From Streptomyces bicolor (lineage in GTDB: Bacteria; Actinomycetota; Actinomycetes; Streptomycetales; Streptomycetaceae): a stretch of 35,888 nucleotides of DNA. The stretch lies in the NCBI RefSeq assembly GCF_000719285.1, contig NZ_JOFS01000053.1:1-35888 (forward strand), given 5' to 3'. The notes below the pieces were generated by a model. That model saw only the letters and a program-made list of their open reading frames with translations. It had not been told where the DNA came from and searched no databases. The translations under genes and the position numbers were made by a program. This document shows, piece by piece, positions 25,054-32,600 of this stretch (positions are counted from its first letter, which is position 1; each line of letters starts with the position of its first letter).

Positions 25054-25944
25054 CTACGTCTCCGTCTTCCGTTCCGTATCCATGGCCCCGGCGTCCTGAC
25101 TCCCCGGGCCGACGGGCCGCAGCGCCGCCGCCAGAGTCGTGTCGTCGCCGGAGTACCGCGAGGCCTCCCGCAGCCACTCCGGCAGCGCGGCCCGCACACC
25201 CTCGGTGCCCTCGGCCGCGAGGCGCCCGTCCAGGCCCGCCACGAACTCCCGGTACCCGTCCGCCGAAGCGAAGCTCTTCGACAGCCCGTCCGTCGACAGC
25301 ACCACCAGCCTCGGGGTCCGCGCCTCGTCGAACACCGGCGCCCAGTGCGTCCGCACCGCACGCCAGGCCTGCGGACCGCACAGCGACTCCGTCTCGTCGC
25401 CGAGGTCCTCCTCGGCGGGCGCCAACGGCCGGCGCAGCACCCCGTCGTGGTCGACGACCGCCAGATCCCCGTCGCCGATCTGCCACGCCACGAACAGCCA
25501 CGGCGTGAGGACCGCGCCGATCAGCGTCGTGCCGTACAGCACCAGCTTCTCGTCCTGCTCCGGCTCCCGCGCGCCCTCGTCGGCGACCGATCGGTTGCGG
25601 GCCCAGTGACCGAGGGCTGCCTCCCGCCAGTCGTGCACCAGCGCGCGCGGGAAGTCGTCCCGGGCGTACGCCATCAGCCGGGCCAGCCGCCCCGGCTCAT
25701 GGCAGTCACGGGCGGCCCGCCCGAACTCGGCAGCCCGCAGCAGGAACCGGTCCACGGCGAACCGCGCGCCCAGCCCGCTGCGCGCGTACTTGGCCGAGCC
25801 GTGCCCGTCGGCGACCGCCAGCACCAGCGGGTCGTCACTGCCGCCGGTGCCCTCACAGGCGTACCAGTCCTGGTTGTGCCGCTTGTTGACCCCCTGGACG
25901 CTGTCGCCGAGCGTCTCCCAGCGCCGCACCCCGAGCGTCACCAC
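25054..25944 (-). CDS. PP2C-family protein phosphatase
   Basis: A 296-residue Ser/Thr phosphatase expected to reverse the neighbouring kinase. PP2C motifs are in order: NQDW (Asp26), VLAVADGHGS (metal-binding Asp46-Gly47), YGTTLIGAVL, AWQIGDGDLAVV, VVLSTDGLSKSF and SGDDTTLAAAL, so both metal-site Asp residues needed for catalysis are present. It is cytoplasmic. The GTG start lies inside the VWA gene (7-nt overlap), and only 3 nt separate its stop from the kinase start. The C-terminal tail after PVGPG is charged and probably disordered. Confidence 0.9.
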   Translation of the reverse strand: MVTLGVRRWETLGDSVQGVNKRHNQDWYACEGTGGSDDPLVLAVADGHGSAKYARSGLGARFAVDRFLLRAAEFGRAARDCHEPGRLARLMAYARDDFPRALVHDWREAALGHWARNRSVADEGAREPEQDEKLVLYGTTLIGAVLTPWLFVAWQIGDGDLAVVDHDGVLRRPLAPAEEDLGDETESLCGPQAWRAVRTHWAPVFDEARTPRLVVLSTDGLSKSFASADGYREFVAGLDGRLAAEGTEGVRAALPEWLREASRYSGDDTTLAAALRPVGPGSQDAGAMDTERKTET

Positions 25945-26624
25945 ACGTCGTCGTCATCGTCGTCGAGGACAGGCGGCGCGTACGGCTGCTTCACGGCGCC
26001 CGAGTCCGCCGGGGCCGCCATCTGCTGCGAGGCCGCCTTCACCGCCGCCGTCGACGCCCAGCGGATCGCCGCCGCCAGCTGCTTGGGGCTGTTGGCGTCG
26101 AGCGGCTGCAGCTCGGGATTGCCGAGGAACTCCTGCAGCACCGAGCGGTCCGCGTCGGCGCCGATCGCGATGGCGACCCGCACCGCCTTGCGGCCCCACG
26201 GCGTCGCGTCGATCGCCTTGAGGCCCGCCTTCCAGTCGTCGGTGGGCACCCCGTCCGACACCAGCGCGAGCACCGGCTTCAGCGCCCGCTGCGGCATCGG
26301 CGGGCTCTGCAGTTCGCGCGAGACCAGCGTCAGCGCCTCGCCGAGGTTGGTCATGCCGTCCACCTCGACGTCTTGCCAGGTGAAGTCGTCGACCGGGACC
26401 GGCGTCGGATGGTGCCACTGGGCGGTCGTGGAGAACGTGATGGTGCGCAGCAGCAGTTGGGCGGCCGGGTTGTCGTGGGCCACCGAACGCATCTCGGGGA
26501 TCGCTTCCCTGATCGCGTAGTTGAGTCTGGCGATCTTCTCGCCCTGCATCGAGTACGAGCAGTCGAGCAGCCAGATGAAGTGGACCGGCCGGTTCGCCAT
26601 GGGCCCGCCGGGAATGTCGCTCAC
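25938..26624 (-). CDS. TerY-like VWA domain protein
   Basis: A 228-residue cytoplasmic von Willebrand A protein. The MIDAS metal site is complete: IWLLDCSYSMQG (Asp21-x-Ser23-x-Ser25), the threonine of DGMTNLGEAL, and the Asp of LVSDGVPTDD. The C-terminus is an Asp-rich tail (LDDDDDDVW). VWA proteins of this group bind ligands through the metal and assemble complexes; with PP2C and kinase genes they form the TerY-P triad. I keep the GTG at 26624 (AAGGAC about 8 nt upstream); an in-frame ATG at 26600 lacks such a site. The gene overlaps PP2C by 7 nt. Confidence 0.87.
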   Translation of the reverse strand: MSDIPGGPMANRPVHFIWLLDCSYSMQGEKIARLNYAIREAIPEMRSVAHDNPAAQLLLRTITFSTTAQWHHPTPVPVDDFTWQDVEVDGMTNLGEALTLVSRELQSPPMPQRALKPVLALVSDGVPTDDWKAGLKAIDATPWGRKAVRVAIAIGADADRSVLQEFLGNPELQPLDANSPKQLAAAIRWASTAAVKAASQQMAAPADSGAVKQPYAPPVLDDDDDDVW

Positions 26625-26652
26625 TTGGCTTGTCCTTTCCGCGTGTCGGTGT

Positions 26653-26699
26653 GTCCCTGGGTCAGGGACGTGGGGTTCGGGAATCCGGGGACGTGGGGT
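26653..26699. repeat. Hairpin and 12-bp direct repeat in the intra-operon spacer
   Basis: The only gap of any length in the minus-strand operon (26625-26705) holds a 7-bp hairpin, GTCCCTG (26653-26659) with CAGGGAC (26663-26669), and a 12-bp direct repeat GGGACGTGGGGT at 26665-26676 and 26688-26699 (period 23). It may attenuate or process the transcript between the GTPase and TerY-P halves. Confidence 0.5.
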
Positions 26700-26705
26700 C
26701 GGGGA

Positions 26706-26825
26706 TCAGGGCAGCAGCCACAGCGCGAGCAGCGCCAGGGCGGTCGCCGTCAGCACCAGCGAGGCGACGAACAGGCCTGCCGCCATGCGCCGTCCACGCC
26801 CGATCGGTGGGGTCACCTGGGTCAT
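26706..26825 (-). CDS. 39-residue single-helix membrane protein
   Basis: A short frame (ATG to TGA) with a basic N-terminus (GRGRRM) followed by one hydrophobic helix (AAGLFVASLVLTATALALLALWLL). Its ATG overlaps the stop of the GTPase gene as ATGA, the coupling used throughout this operon, which supports that it is translated. I recognise no family. It probably sits in the inner membrane and may anchor or regulate the GTPase complex; this is inference from position only. Confidence 0.6.
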   Translation of the reverse strand: MTQVTPPIGRGRRMAAGLFVASLVLTATALALLALWLLP

Positions 26826-28474
26826 GCCGGGCTGTACTTCCTCTCCTTGTCGCCGGTGCCGCGCAGCCGCAGCCTGCGCTCCTTGCCGCCCGCGCCACCG
26901 TCCGGCCCGATCAGCGCGCCGGTCTTCAGACCCGACGCCGCGAGCAGCCACAGCACCGGCTCGGCGGCCCTGCGCTGCTCGGGCTCCAGCGGGCCGGTGC
27001 CGGTGGCGGCGTGGGCGCTGACGGCCCAGTAACGCGCCGACCGGAAGTCGTGCCCGAGGGCGCGGACGAGGCCGCCCAGGCCGATCTCCTCCAGCCAGCC
27101 GTCGATCCGCGCGCCGGCCACCGGCAGTGAGCTCAACTGGTCCAGCACGTCCCGCTTGGTGACGACCGCCGCCACCGACAGCCGCCCGCGCCGGCCGGTC
27201 AGTGCCGCGAGCTCGCCGGTCAGCCGCTGATACGTCTCCCAGGGCCCCTGTGCGGAGGGCCGGGCCGCTCCGGCCCGCTGGGCGTCGTCGGCACTCAGCC
27301 TGCCGCGCACCTTGGGGTCGGCCAGGACGTCGGCGACCAGGACGACGCCGTCCGCGTGCGCCAAGTACTGCTGGGCGCGGACGCGTTCGGCGTCGCTCAC
27401 CGACTCGCCCATCGGGTCGTACAGGTACAGCAGCCTGCGCCGACGCCCGCGTGCCACGGTCAGCATCAGGGCGCGCGGCTGGCCACCGGTGGTGGCGTGC
27501 GCCCAACCCGTACGCTTCAGCTCCTGGTTGAGGTCCCCGGCAGTACGGCGGTCCTCGGCTGAGGCGTACTCGACGGTCAGATCGCCGCGCCGCGCCCACG
27601 CGTGCAGGCCCTCCACCATCGCCGCCATCAGCATCGTCTTGCCGGACGAGGTCCCGCCGACCAGCGGCGCGTGCACCACCCGCGTGGTACCGGCCGTCTC
27701 CGGCAGCGGCCGGTCGCAGTGCGGGCACAGCGCGGTCAGCTTCCCGCGCCCCCCGAACCTGCTCGTCGGCAGCCGGTGCCCGCACCCGCACGCGTGCCAC
27801 AGGACGCCGTACCGTCCCGGCCGCAGTGCGCGACGCTCGGCCCGGCAGTTCGGGCAGCGGTGCACAGCCAGCGGCACGGGCCGATAGCAGCCGGGGTACG
27901 GGCACTTGACGCGCACCCCCCGCACCAGCAGCCATCCGCGCTCCACACCCCGCAGCACCGGCACGGCCACCGCGCAGCCCAGCCAGACCAGCCCGAGCAG
28001 CAGGGCGAACACGGCGTGGACGACGCCGAGGACGACGGTGGCGAGCGCGGCACCGAGCATGGCGCCGAGGGCGACACCGGGGGCGACGGCCACGATCAGC
28101 CAGAAGCGGGAGCCGCGTGAGGTGCCGGGGATGCCCGAAGGGCGGCGGCCGTGGAAGAGGTTCCGGACGTACCGGCCCAGCCAAGGGTCGGCGAGCGCGG
28201 TCCAGACGACCCGCATCCCGTATCCGGCGGCCGAGACGGCGTCCACCCACATCTGCCGCCACCAGTAGCCGAGTCGAGCGGGTTCTCCCTTCCCGACAAC
28301 CGGCACACGCTGATCGCTCCGCCCCACCTGCCAGGGCCCGAGTCCCCGCCACACGGCACCCACCCCGATGCCGAGGAATCGCCACAGCAGATGGAAGAGG
28401 CAGAGGCCGGCGGCTATGAGCAGGGCCAAGCCCAGCAGGAGGACGAGGGGAAGGACCGGAGTGACCGTGCTCAT
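26822..28474 (-). CDS. Membrane-anchored zinc-ribbon TRAFAC-type GTPase (double-GTPase type)
   Basis: A 550-residue protein. The N-terminus has one helix (about 8-30) and a hydrophobic pair (about 124-172). Cys-rich ribbons follow (CPYPGC, CPNC, CGCGH, CPHC; about 191-253). The GTPase domain has G1 VGGTSSGKTML (273-280), G3 YDPMGES (Asp353-Gly356) and G4 TKRD (439-442), the G4 favouring GTP. The overall layout resembles the DO-GTPase families found beside GAP1-type proteins. The ATG start overlaps the GAP1-like gene as ATGA, and the stop overlaps the 39-residue frame. With the second GTPase of the operon it may form the pair implied by the double-GTPase name; the interplay is inferred. Confidence 0.8.
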   Translation of the reverse strand: MSTVTPVLPLVLLLGLALLIAAGLCLFHLLWRFLGIGVGAVWRGLGPWQVGRSDQRVPVVGKGEPARLGYWWRQMWVDAVSAAGYGMRVVWTALADPWLGRYVRNLFHGRRPSGIPGTSRGSRFWLIVAVAPGVALGAMLGAALATVVLGVVHAVFALLLGLVWLGCAVAVPVLRGVERGWLLVRGVRVKCPYPGCYRPVPLAVHRCPNCRAERRALRPGRYGVLWHACGCGHRLPTSRFGGRGKLTALCPHCDRPLPETAGTTRVVHAPLVGGTSSGKTMLMAAMVEGLHAWARRGDLTVEYASAEDRRTAGDLNQELKRTGWAHATTGGQPRALMLTVARGRRRRLLYLYDPMGESVSDAERVRAQQYLAHADGVVLVADVLADPKVRGRLSADDAQRAGAARPSAQGPWETYQRLTGELAALTGRRGRLSVAAVVTKRDVLDQLSSLPVAGARIDGWLEEIGLGGLVRALGHDFRSARYWAVSAHAATGTGPLEPEQRRAAEPVLWLLAASGLKTGALIGPDGGAGGKERRLRLRGTGDKERKYSPA

Positions 28475-31332
28475 CGGCGACGCCCCTCGGCCGGCGGCTC
28501 CACGTCCCCGGGCCACACCGGCGGCCGGTCCGTGCCGCGGCGGCCGCGGCCGGACAGGCGGCCGGCGAGACGGCCCAGGGCGCCGGGGCGGTTCCAGGTG
28601 CGGAACGCGTCGAGCCTGCCGCGGCCCGCGCGTCCGAGGGCCTCCTCGACAGCGGCGACGTCCTCGGCGGGCAGCGCCCGCACGATCGGCCGCAGCACCT
28701 TCGTCAGCAGGGCCGTCCGCGTGTCGTCCCACCCCGGCCGGGTCCCGGCGAAGGAGTTCCAGGCGCTGAAGCAGGCGGCGACGTACGCCGGCACCGTCCG
28801 CAGCCGGTCGCCCACCCGGTCCGAGCGCCCCGCCCGCTCGTAGGCCGCGAGCAGCCCCGGCTCGGCCGTCCTGGCCAGGGTGTACAGCTCGCTCTCGGGG
28901 CCCGGTCCCAGGACGAGGCGCCGCGCGAGGGCGTCGAACACCCGCTCCATGACCGTCTCCGGAACGGGCTCGGCCGCACCGTCCCGCAGCTCCAGCGCCC
29001 GGCCGACCCAGTCCTCGCCCTCGCCCTCGGTACCGAGCAGACCGGCGAACTCCAGCAGGAGCAGGGCCGCGCGCTGCCCGGGCCGCAGTTCCGTGGGGAA
29101 GCAGCGGAGCAGGTCGACGGCGAGCGCCGGGACGTCGTGGTCGTCCGGGGACGCGGCGAGCGCGGCGTCGATCAGTATGTCCCGGGTGCCGGCCGCGCGG
29201 TGGATGTCCGACCCCAGCTGGTTGAGCAGCAGGCTCGCCTCCTGCCCGGTCGGCAGATCGCCGGACCACACCAGCCCCAGCGCGGTGCGCAGCACCGCGG
29301 TGTCGGCGTGCGGTGAGACACCGGCGGTGCGCAGGACGTCGTGGAACCGCCCCAGCCGGTCGACGCCGGCGCCGCCTGCGTCCTCGCCCGCCATGACGCA
29401 CATCCGCAGATGCGGGAACGAGGTCTCCGACTCGACGGGCAGCCCCGCCCCGGCCAGCCTCCGCGCCGCCCGGGCCGGGTCCGCCGCGGCCAGCGCGTTC
29501 AGGGCGCCGAACAGCGCGATGCGCAGCGCCGGGTGCTCGTGCACGGCGTCGAGCAGGGCGGGGGAGGGCGGCGGGGACGGGGGCCGCGCGGGCGGACCGC
29601 CCGCGAGTGCGGGGCCGAGGACCCCGGACGCGGTGTGGCCTGGGGGCTTGCTGGAGGTACGGCCCCGACTGTCCACAGCGGTCCCGCCGAGGTGCCCGTC
29701 CCGGGCCGGGCCCGAACCGTCGGCCGGTGTCCCGCCGATGCTGTCTGCCGGGGCTTGGCTCCACCACGCGTCGGCCGGGTGGCGACCCGCACCCTCGGTC
29801 GACGTACGCCCCACTTCGCCCGGCGTTCCGAGCCCCGCGCCGTCGGCCGGGGAGGGCCGCTCGCCGTGGTCGGCCGGGTCCGTCGCCCCGTACCCCGTGG
29901 TGTCGTTGCCCGTTCCGCCCGCCGAGGGCTCGTCGACCAGTCCCCGGGCCAGCCGACCCGCCAGTTCCGGGAGCAGGTCCTGGCAGTCGATGTCCAGCAG
30001 ATCCGCGACCCGCAGCAGCGCGAGGGGGCGGTCGGCGGCCGGGTCCCCCTCATCGGCGATACCGGCACGCAGCGCGGGAGCCAGCTCCCGGGCCAGTGCG
30101 GCCTGCGCCTCCGCCGTCAGCGACCCGGCACGCAACACGGGCATCGGCCCACGATCCCGCACGGCCGCGGCCAGCACCCGCGCCGCGAGCGGCGCCGTCA
30201 CGACGGTCGGCACCTGACCCTCCAGCCGGGCCAACAGGGCGGCCAGCGCGGCCTGTTCGGTGTCGGCAGGGGCGGACGACTCGCTGCCGTGGAGGTCCGA
30301 TCCCGGTCCGGGACGGCCCGCCCCTCGAGGCTCGCCGCCCTCGCACAACGCCCCCACGAGCGCGGTCAGCGTGTCGTCGGCGAGCGTGCCCGCGTGGTCC
30401 ACCGCCCAGCGCGCCGCCGCCGCACGCCCCGCCGAGCCCAGCTCGATCCCCGCCACCAGCGCGGCCACCGCCAACGGCCCGGTTTCCGCGGACGTGTCGC
30501 GGAACAGGTCGGGGCGGCCGGCGCACCAGATGTGCGCGCAGATCCGGGCCCACACATCGGTCACCGGCGCCGGTTCCCGTGCCGCTGCGGCCGTACAGTC
30601 GTGGACCCGGTAGCGGTGGTCGTGGGTGACCGGCTCGGAGGACGGCAGGACGCCGATGATCTGCTGGCGGGCCTGCTGCGGGCGGCGGGTGTAGGTGGTG
30701 AACGTCAGCCGGTGGGCCTGTTCGCGCGGCAGCACCGCGCAGGCGAGGGCGATCCACTGGGCGACGTCCGCGCTGTCGTGCTCGACGAGGACGATCTGGC
30801 CGGCGGTGTCGGGGTTCTCCGTCAACGCCCGCAGATCGGCGAAGAACGCCGCCAGCCGGTCGGACCGGGACCGGGCGAACGCGATCAGGCCGTCCTTGCG
30901 GAGCAGACCCGAGGGCTCGAAGCGGTCGATCGCGTCGGGTCGGCCGTCCGTCGGGGTCGTGTCGGCCCAGCGCGGCGACTCCCACGCCGTGATCGGCAGC
31001 GCGCCGTCCGGCAGCCGGGTGCCCGGCGGCAGATGCAGCGCGTGCGCGTGGAAGTTGCCCCAACGGCCGCTGTAGTCGGCCCCGGTGTACACGCAGCGGC
31101 TCAACAGTCGTCCGCCGTCCGCCAGTTCCGAAAAGCTGAAGGCCTTCGGGAAGTTCTTGAGCTGCTCGGCGTCGGGCCGGGCGGGGAAGTCGCGCGGGGG
31201 CTCGTAGCCGATGAGCTGCTCGGCCTCCCGCAGCAGCCCCTGCGGGACGCCGGCACTGACCGCCGTGAACCGGAACCCCGAACCGTCGGGCCCGGGTGGC
31301 GCCGAGGTGTAGTGCAACTGGGCGAGGGTCAC
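28471..31332 (-). CDS. GAP1-N2-type GTPase-associated protein
   Basis: A 953-residue cytoplasmic protein. The N-terminal region starts TLAQLHYTSAPPGPDGSGF and continues with GYEPPRDFPARP, FPKAFSFSEL and VYTGADYSGRWGNFHAHAL, which I recognise as the GAP1-N2 family (GTPase-associated protein 1, type 2). A long helical region follows. Residues about 466-591 are a Gly/Ser/Asp/Pro-rich low-complexity insert (TGYGATDPADHGERPSPADG at its start), after which helices resume to the end, together matching the GAP1 middle and C-terminal regions in order. The GTG start at 31332 overlaps the stop of the preceding GTPase gene and has GGAAGGGA 8 nt upstream. It probably bridges the two GTPases. Whether it has a GAP activity is not shown by sequence. 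Confidence 0.8.
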   Translation of the reverse strand: MTLAQLHYTSAPPGPDGSGFRFTAVSAGVPQGLLREAEQLIGYEPPRDFPARPDAEQLKNFPKAFSFSELADGGRLLSRCVYTGADYSGRWGNFHAHALHLPPGTRLPDGALPITAWESPRWADTTPTDGRPDAIDRFEPSGLLRKDGLIAFARSRSDRLAAFFADLRALTENPDTAGQIVLVEHDSADVAQWIALACAVLPREQAHRLTFTTYTRRPQQARQQIIGVLPSSEPVTHDHRYRVHDCTAAAAREPAPVTDVWARICAHIWCAGRPDLFRDTSAETGPLAVAALVAGIELGSAGRAAAARWAVDHAGTLADDTLTALVGALCEGGEPRGAGRPGPGSDLHGSESSAPADTEQAALAALLARLEGQVPTVVTAPLAARVLAAAVRDRGPMPVLRAGSLTAEAQAALARELAPALRAGIADEGDPAADRPLALLRVADLLDIDCQDLLPELAGRLARGLVDEPSAGGTGNDTTGYGATDPADHGERPSPADGAGLGTPGEVGRTSTEGAGRHPADAWWSQAPADSIGGTPADGSGPARDGHLGGTAVDSRGRTSSKPPGHTASGVLGPALAGGPPARPPSPPPSPALLDAVHEHPALRIALFGALNALAAADPARAARRLAGAGLPVESETSFPHLRMCVMAGEDAGGAGVDRLGRFHDVLRTAGVSPHADTAVLRTALGLVWSGDLPTGQEASLLLNQLGSDIHRAAGTRDILIDAALAASPDDHDVPALAVDLLRCFPTELRPGQRAALLLLEFAGLLGTEGEGEDWVGRALELRDGAAEPVPETVMERVFDALARRLVLGPGPESELYTLARTAEPGLLAAYERAGRSDRVGDRLRTVPAYVAACFSAWNSFAGTRPGWDDTRTALLTKVLRPIVRALPAEDVAAVEEALGRAGRGRLDAFRTWNRPGALGRLAGRLSGRGRRGTDRPPVWPGDVEPPAEGRRR

Positions 31333-32597
31333 TTGACTCGTCCCTTCCCTACGCGTCCCTTCGCGGTGGACCGCACGGGCAACAGGCCCCGGCGGGCGAG
31401 CAGCCACAGCAGCGGGTCCTCCACCCGCACCGGCTGCGGTCCCGACTTCGGTACGTCCGCGGGCGACTCGGCGGGCGGCGGCGCACCGAGCGCCGACAGC
31501 CCGAACAGCGACAACTCGGCGAAGTCCAGCTCAAGTTGCCGTACCAGCGCCCCCGAGTCCCAGTCGGCCATCAGCGACCGGATCTCCTCGTGCACGGCGA
31601 GCCGGTCGTCCTCGTCGAACCGGCCGTCGGTGTGGGGCGCGTTGCGCAGCACCGGGGAGTGCGGGTCGAGCAGGAGCTTGAGCATGTCGGTCTTGGTGAC
31701 GGCCACCGCGATCGGCGTGGACACCCGGCCGCGGGAGCCGCCCTTGCCGTGGGCGCGCAACTGGGCCGCCAGGTCGGCGGCGATCTGCTGCGGCGGGGTC
31801 TCCACGACGGGCAGCGGAGGGCCGTCGTGCACGGGCAGCCGGTCGCGCACCGAGCCGAGTTGGAGCGGATCGACGAGCATGACTATGCCGTCGGCGGCGC
31901 TGAGATAGCGGGTGTACCGGTCCATCGCCTCGGCACCCGAGAGGTCCTCGCCCGCCGCGTCGAAGAAGACCAGCGTGGTGTGCCGGGTGCCGGAGCCCGG
32001 GCGACCGCGTCTGGGCACGCTGAGCCGGTACAGGAGCGGGTCGTTGAAGCCGAGGGCGGCCGGGCGGGTGGCGTCCGGCAGCCGCAGCCGCTCGTAGAGG
32101 TCCTCGGCCATCTCCCTGTCCCGCTGCTGGGTGGTCTGCCCCATCGCGGCCAGCGAGGCGTGGTAGGCCTGCCCGACCCGCTGGTTCAACTCGTTGACCA
32201 GCACGGAGACGTACGTGCTCTTGCCGGACGCCTTCGCGCCGACCAGGGCGATGATGCGGCTGTCCTGGTCGCAGTAGTCGCTCGGGAGGTCGTTGTGGCA
32301 GGCCCGGCACACCCGCACCGGCGTCGGCACCCCGCAGTCGGGACAGGGCACGCTGCTGCCGCCGCGCGGGCCGACGGGCACGGGCAGTGCGGCGAGCCTG
32401 CGGGCCGGGGTGAACACGGGGCCGCGCATCCGGGCCGCCGGGGGAGCGCCGGGCCCCATGAACCCCGCCCATATGTCGTCGCGTTGCGGACCGCAGGGGG
32501 TGCCGCCGCGGACGCCGCTCGCGGTCATCAGACAGCGGTAGGGCAGCTTGGCCGCGGACGCGCGGTCGAAGCAGTAGGGGCAGATCACGGTCGTCAT
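31329..32597 (-). CDS. Zinc-ribbon TRAFAC-type GTPase (DO-GTPase-like)
   Basis: A 422-residue soluble protein. The N-terminus carries a CPYCF ribbon, and a second ribbon lies at 85-109 (CPDCGV, CRACHND, then Cys109). The GTPase domain has G1 VGAKASGKSTYV (Gly120-Thr128), G3 FFDAAGEDLSG (Asp213-Gly216) and G4 VTKTD (301-304), with an effector-side helix FNDPLLYRL. Together with the other GTPase and the GAP1-type protein it fits the double-GTPase system layout. The ATG at 32597 is 3 nt after the stop of the beta-sandwich protein, and the gene overlaps GAP1 by 4 nt. Confidence 0.82.
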   Translation of the reverse strand: MTTVICPYCFDRASAAKLPYRCLMTASGVRGGTPCGPQRDDIWAGFMGPGAPPAARMRGPVFTPARRLAALPVPVGPRGGSSVPCPDCGVPTPVRVCRACHNDLPSDYCDQDSRIIALVGAKASGKSTYVSVLVNELNQRVGQAYHASLAAMGQTTQQRDREMAEDLYERLRLPDATRPAALGFNDPLLYRLSVPRRGRPGSGTRHTTLVFFDAAGEDLSGAEAMDRYTRYLSAADGIVMLVDPLQLGSVRDRLPVHDGPPLPVVETPPQQIAADLAAQLRAHGKGGSRGRVSTPIAVAVTKTDMLKLLLDPHSPVLRNAPHTDGRFDEDDRLAVHEEIRSLMADWDSGALVRQLELDFAELSLFGLSALGAPPPAESPADVPKSGPQPVRVEDPLLWLLARRGLLPVRSTAKGRVGKGRVK

Positions 32598-32600
32598 GAC

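Noticed and set aside
23695..26520. 941-codon + strand frame across the kinase, PP2C and VWA genes
   Set aside because: It runs antisense to three genes whose catalytic motifs are all intact; the translation is Arg/Val/His-rich without domains.
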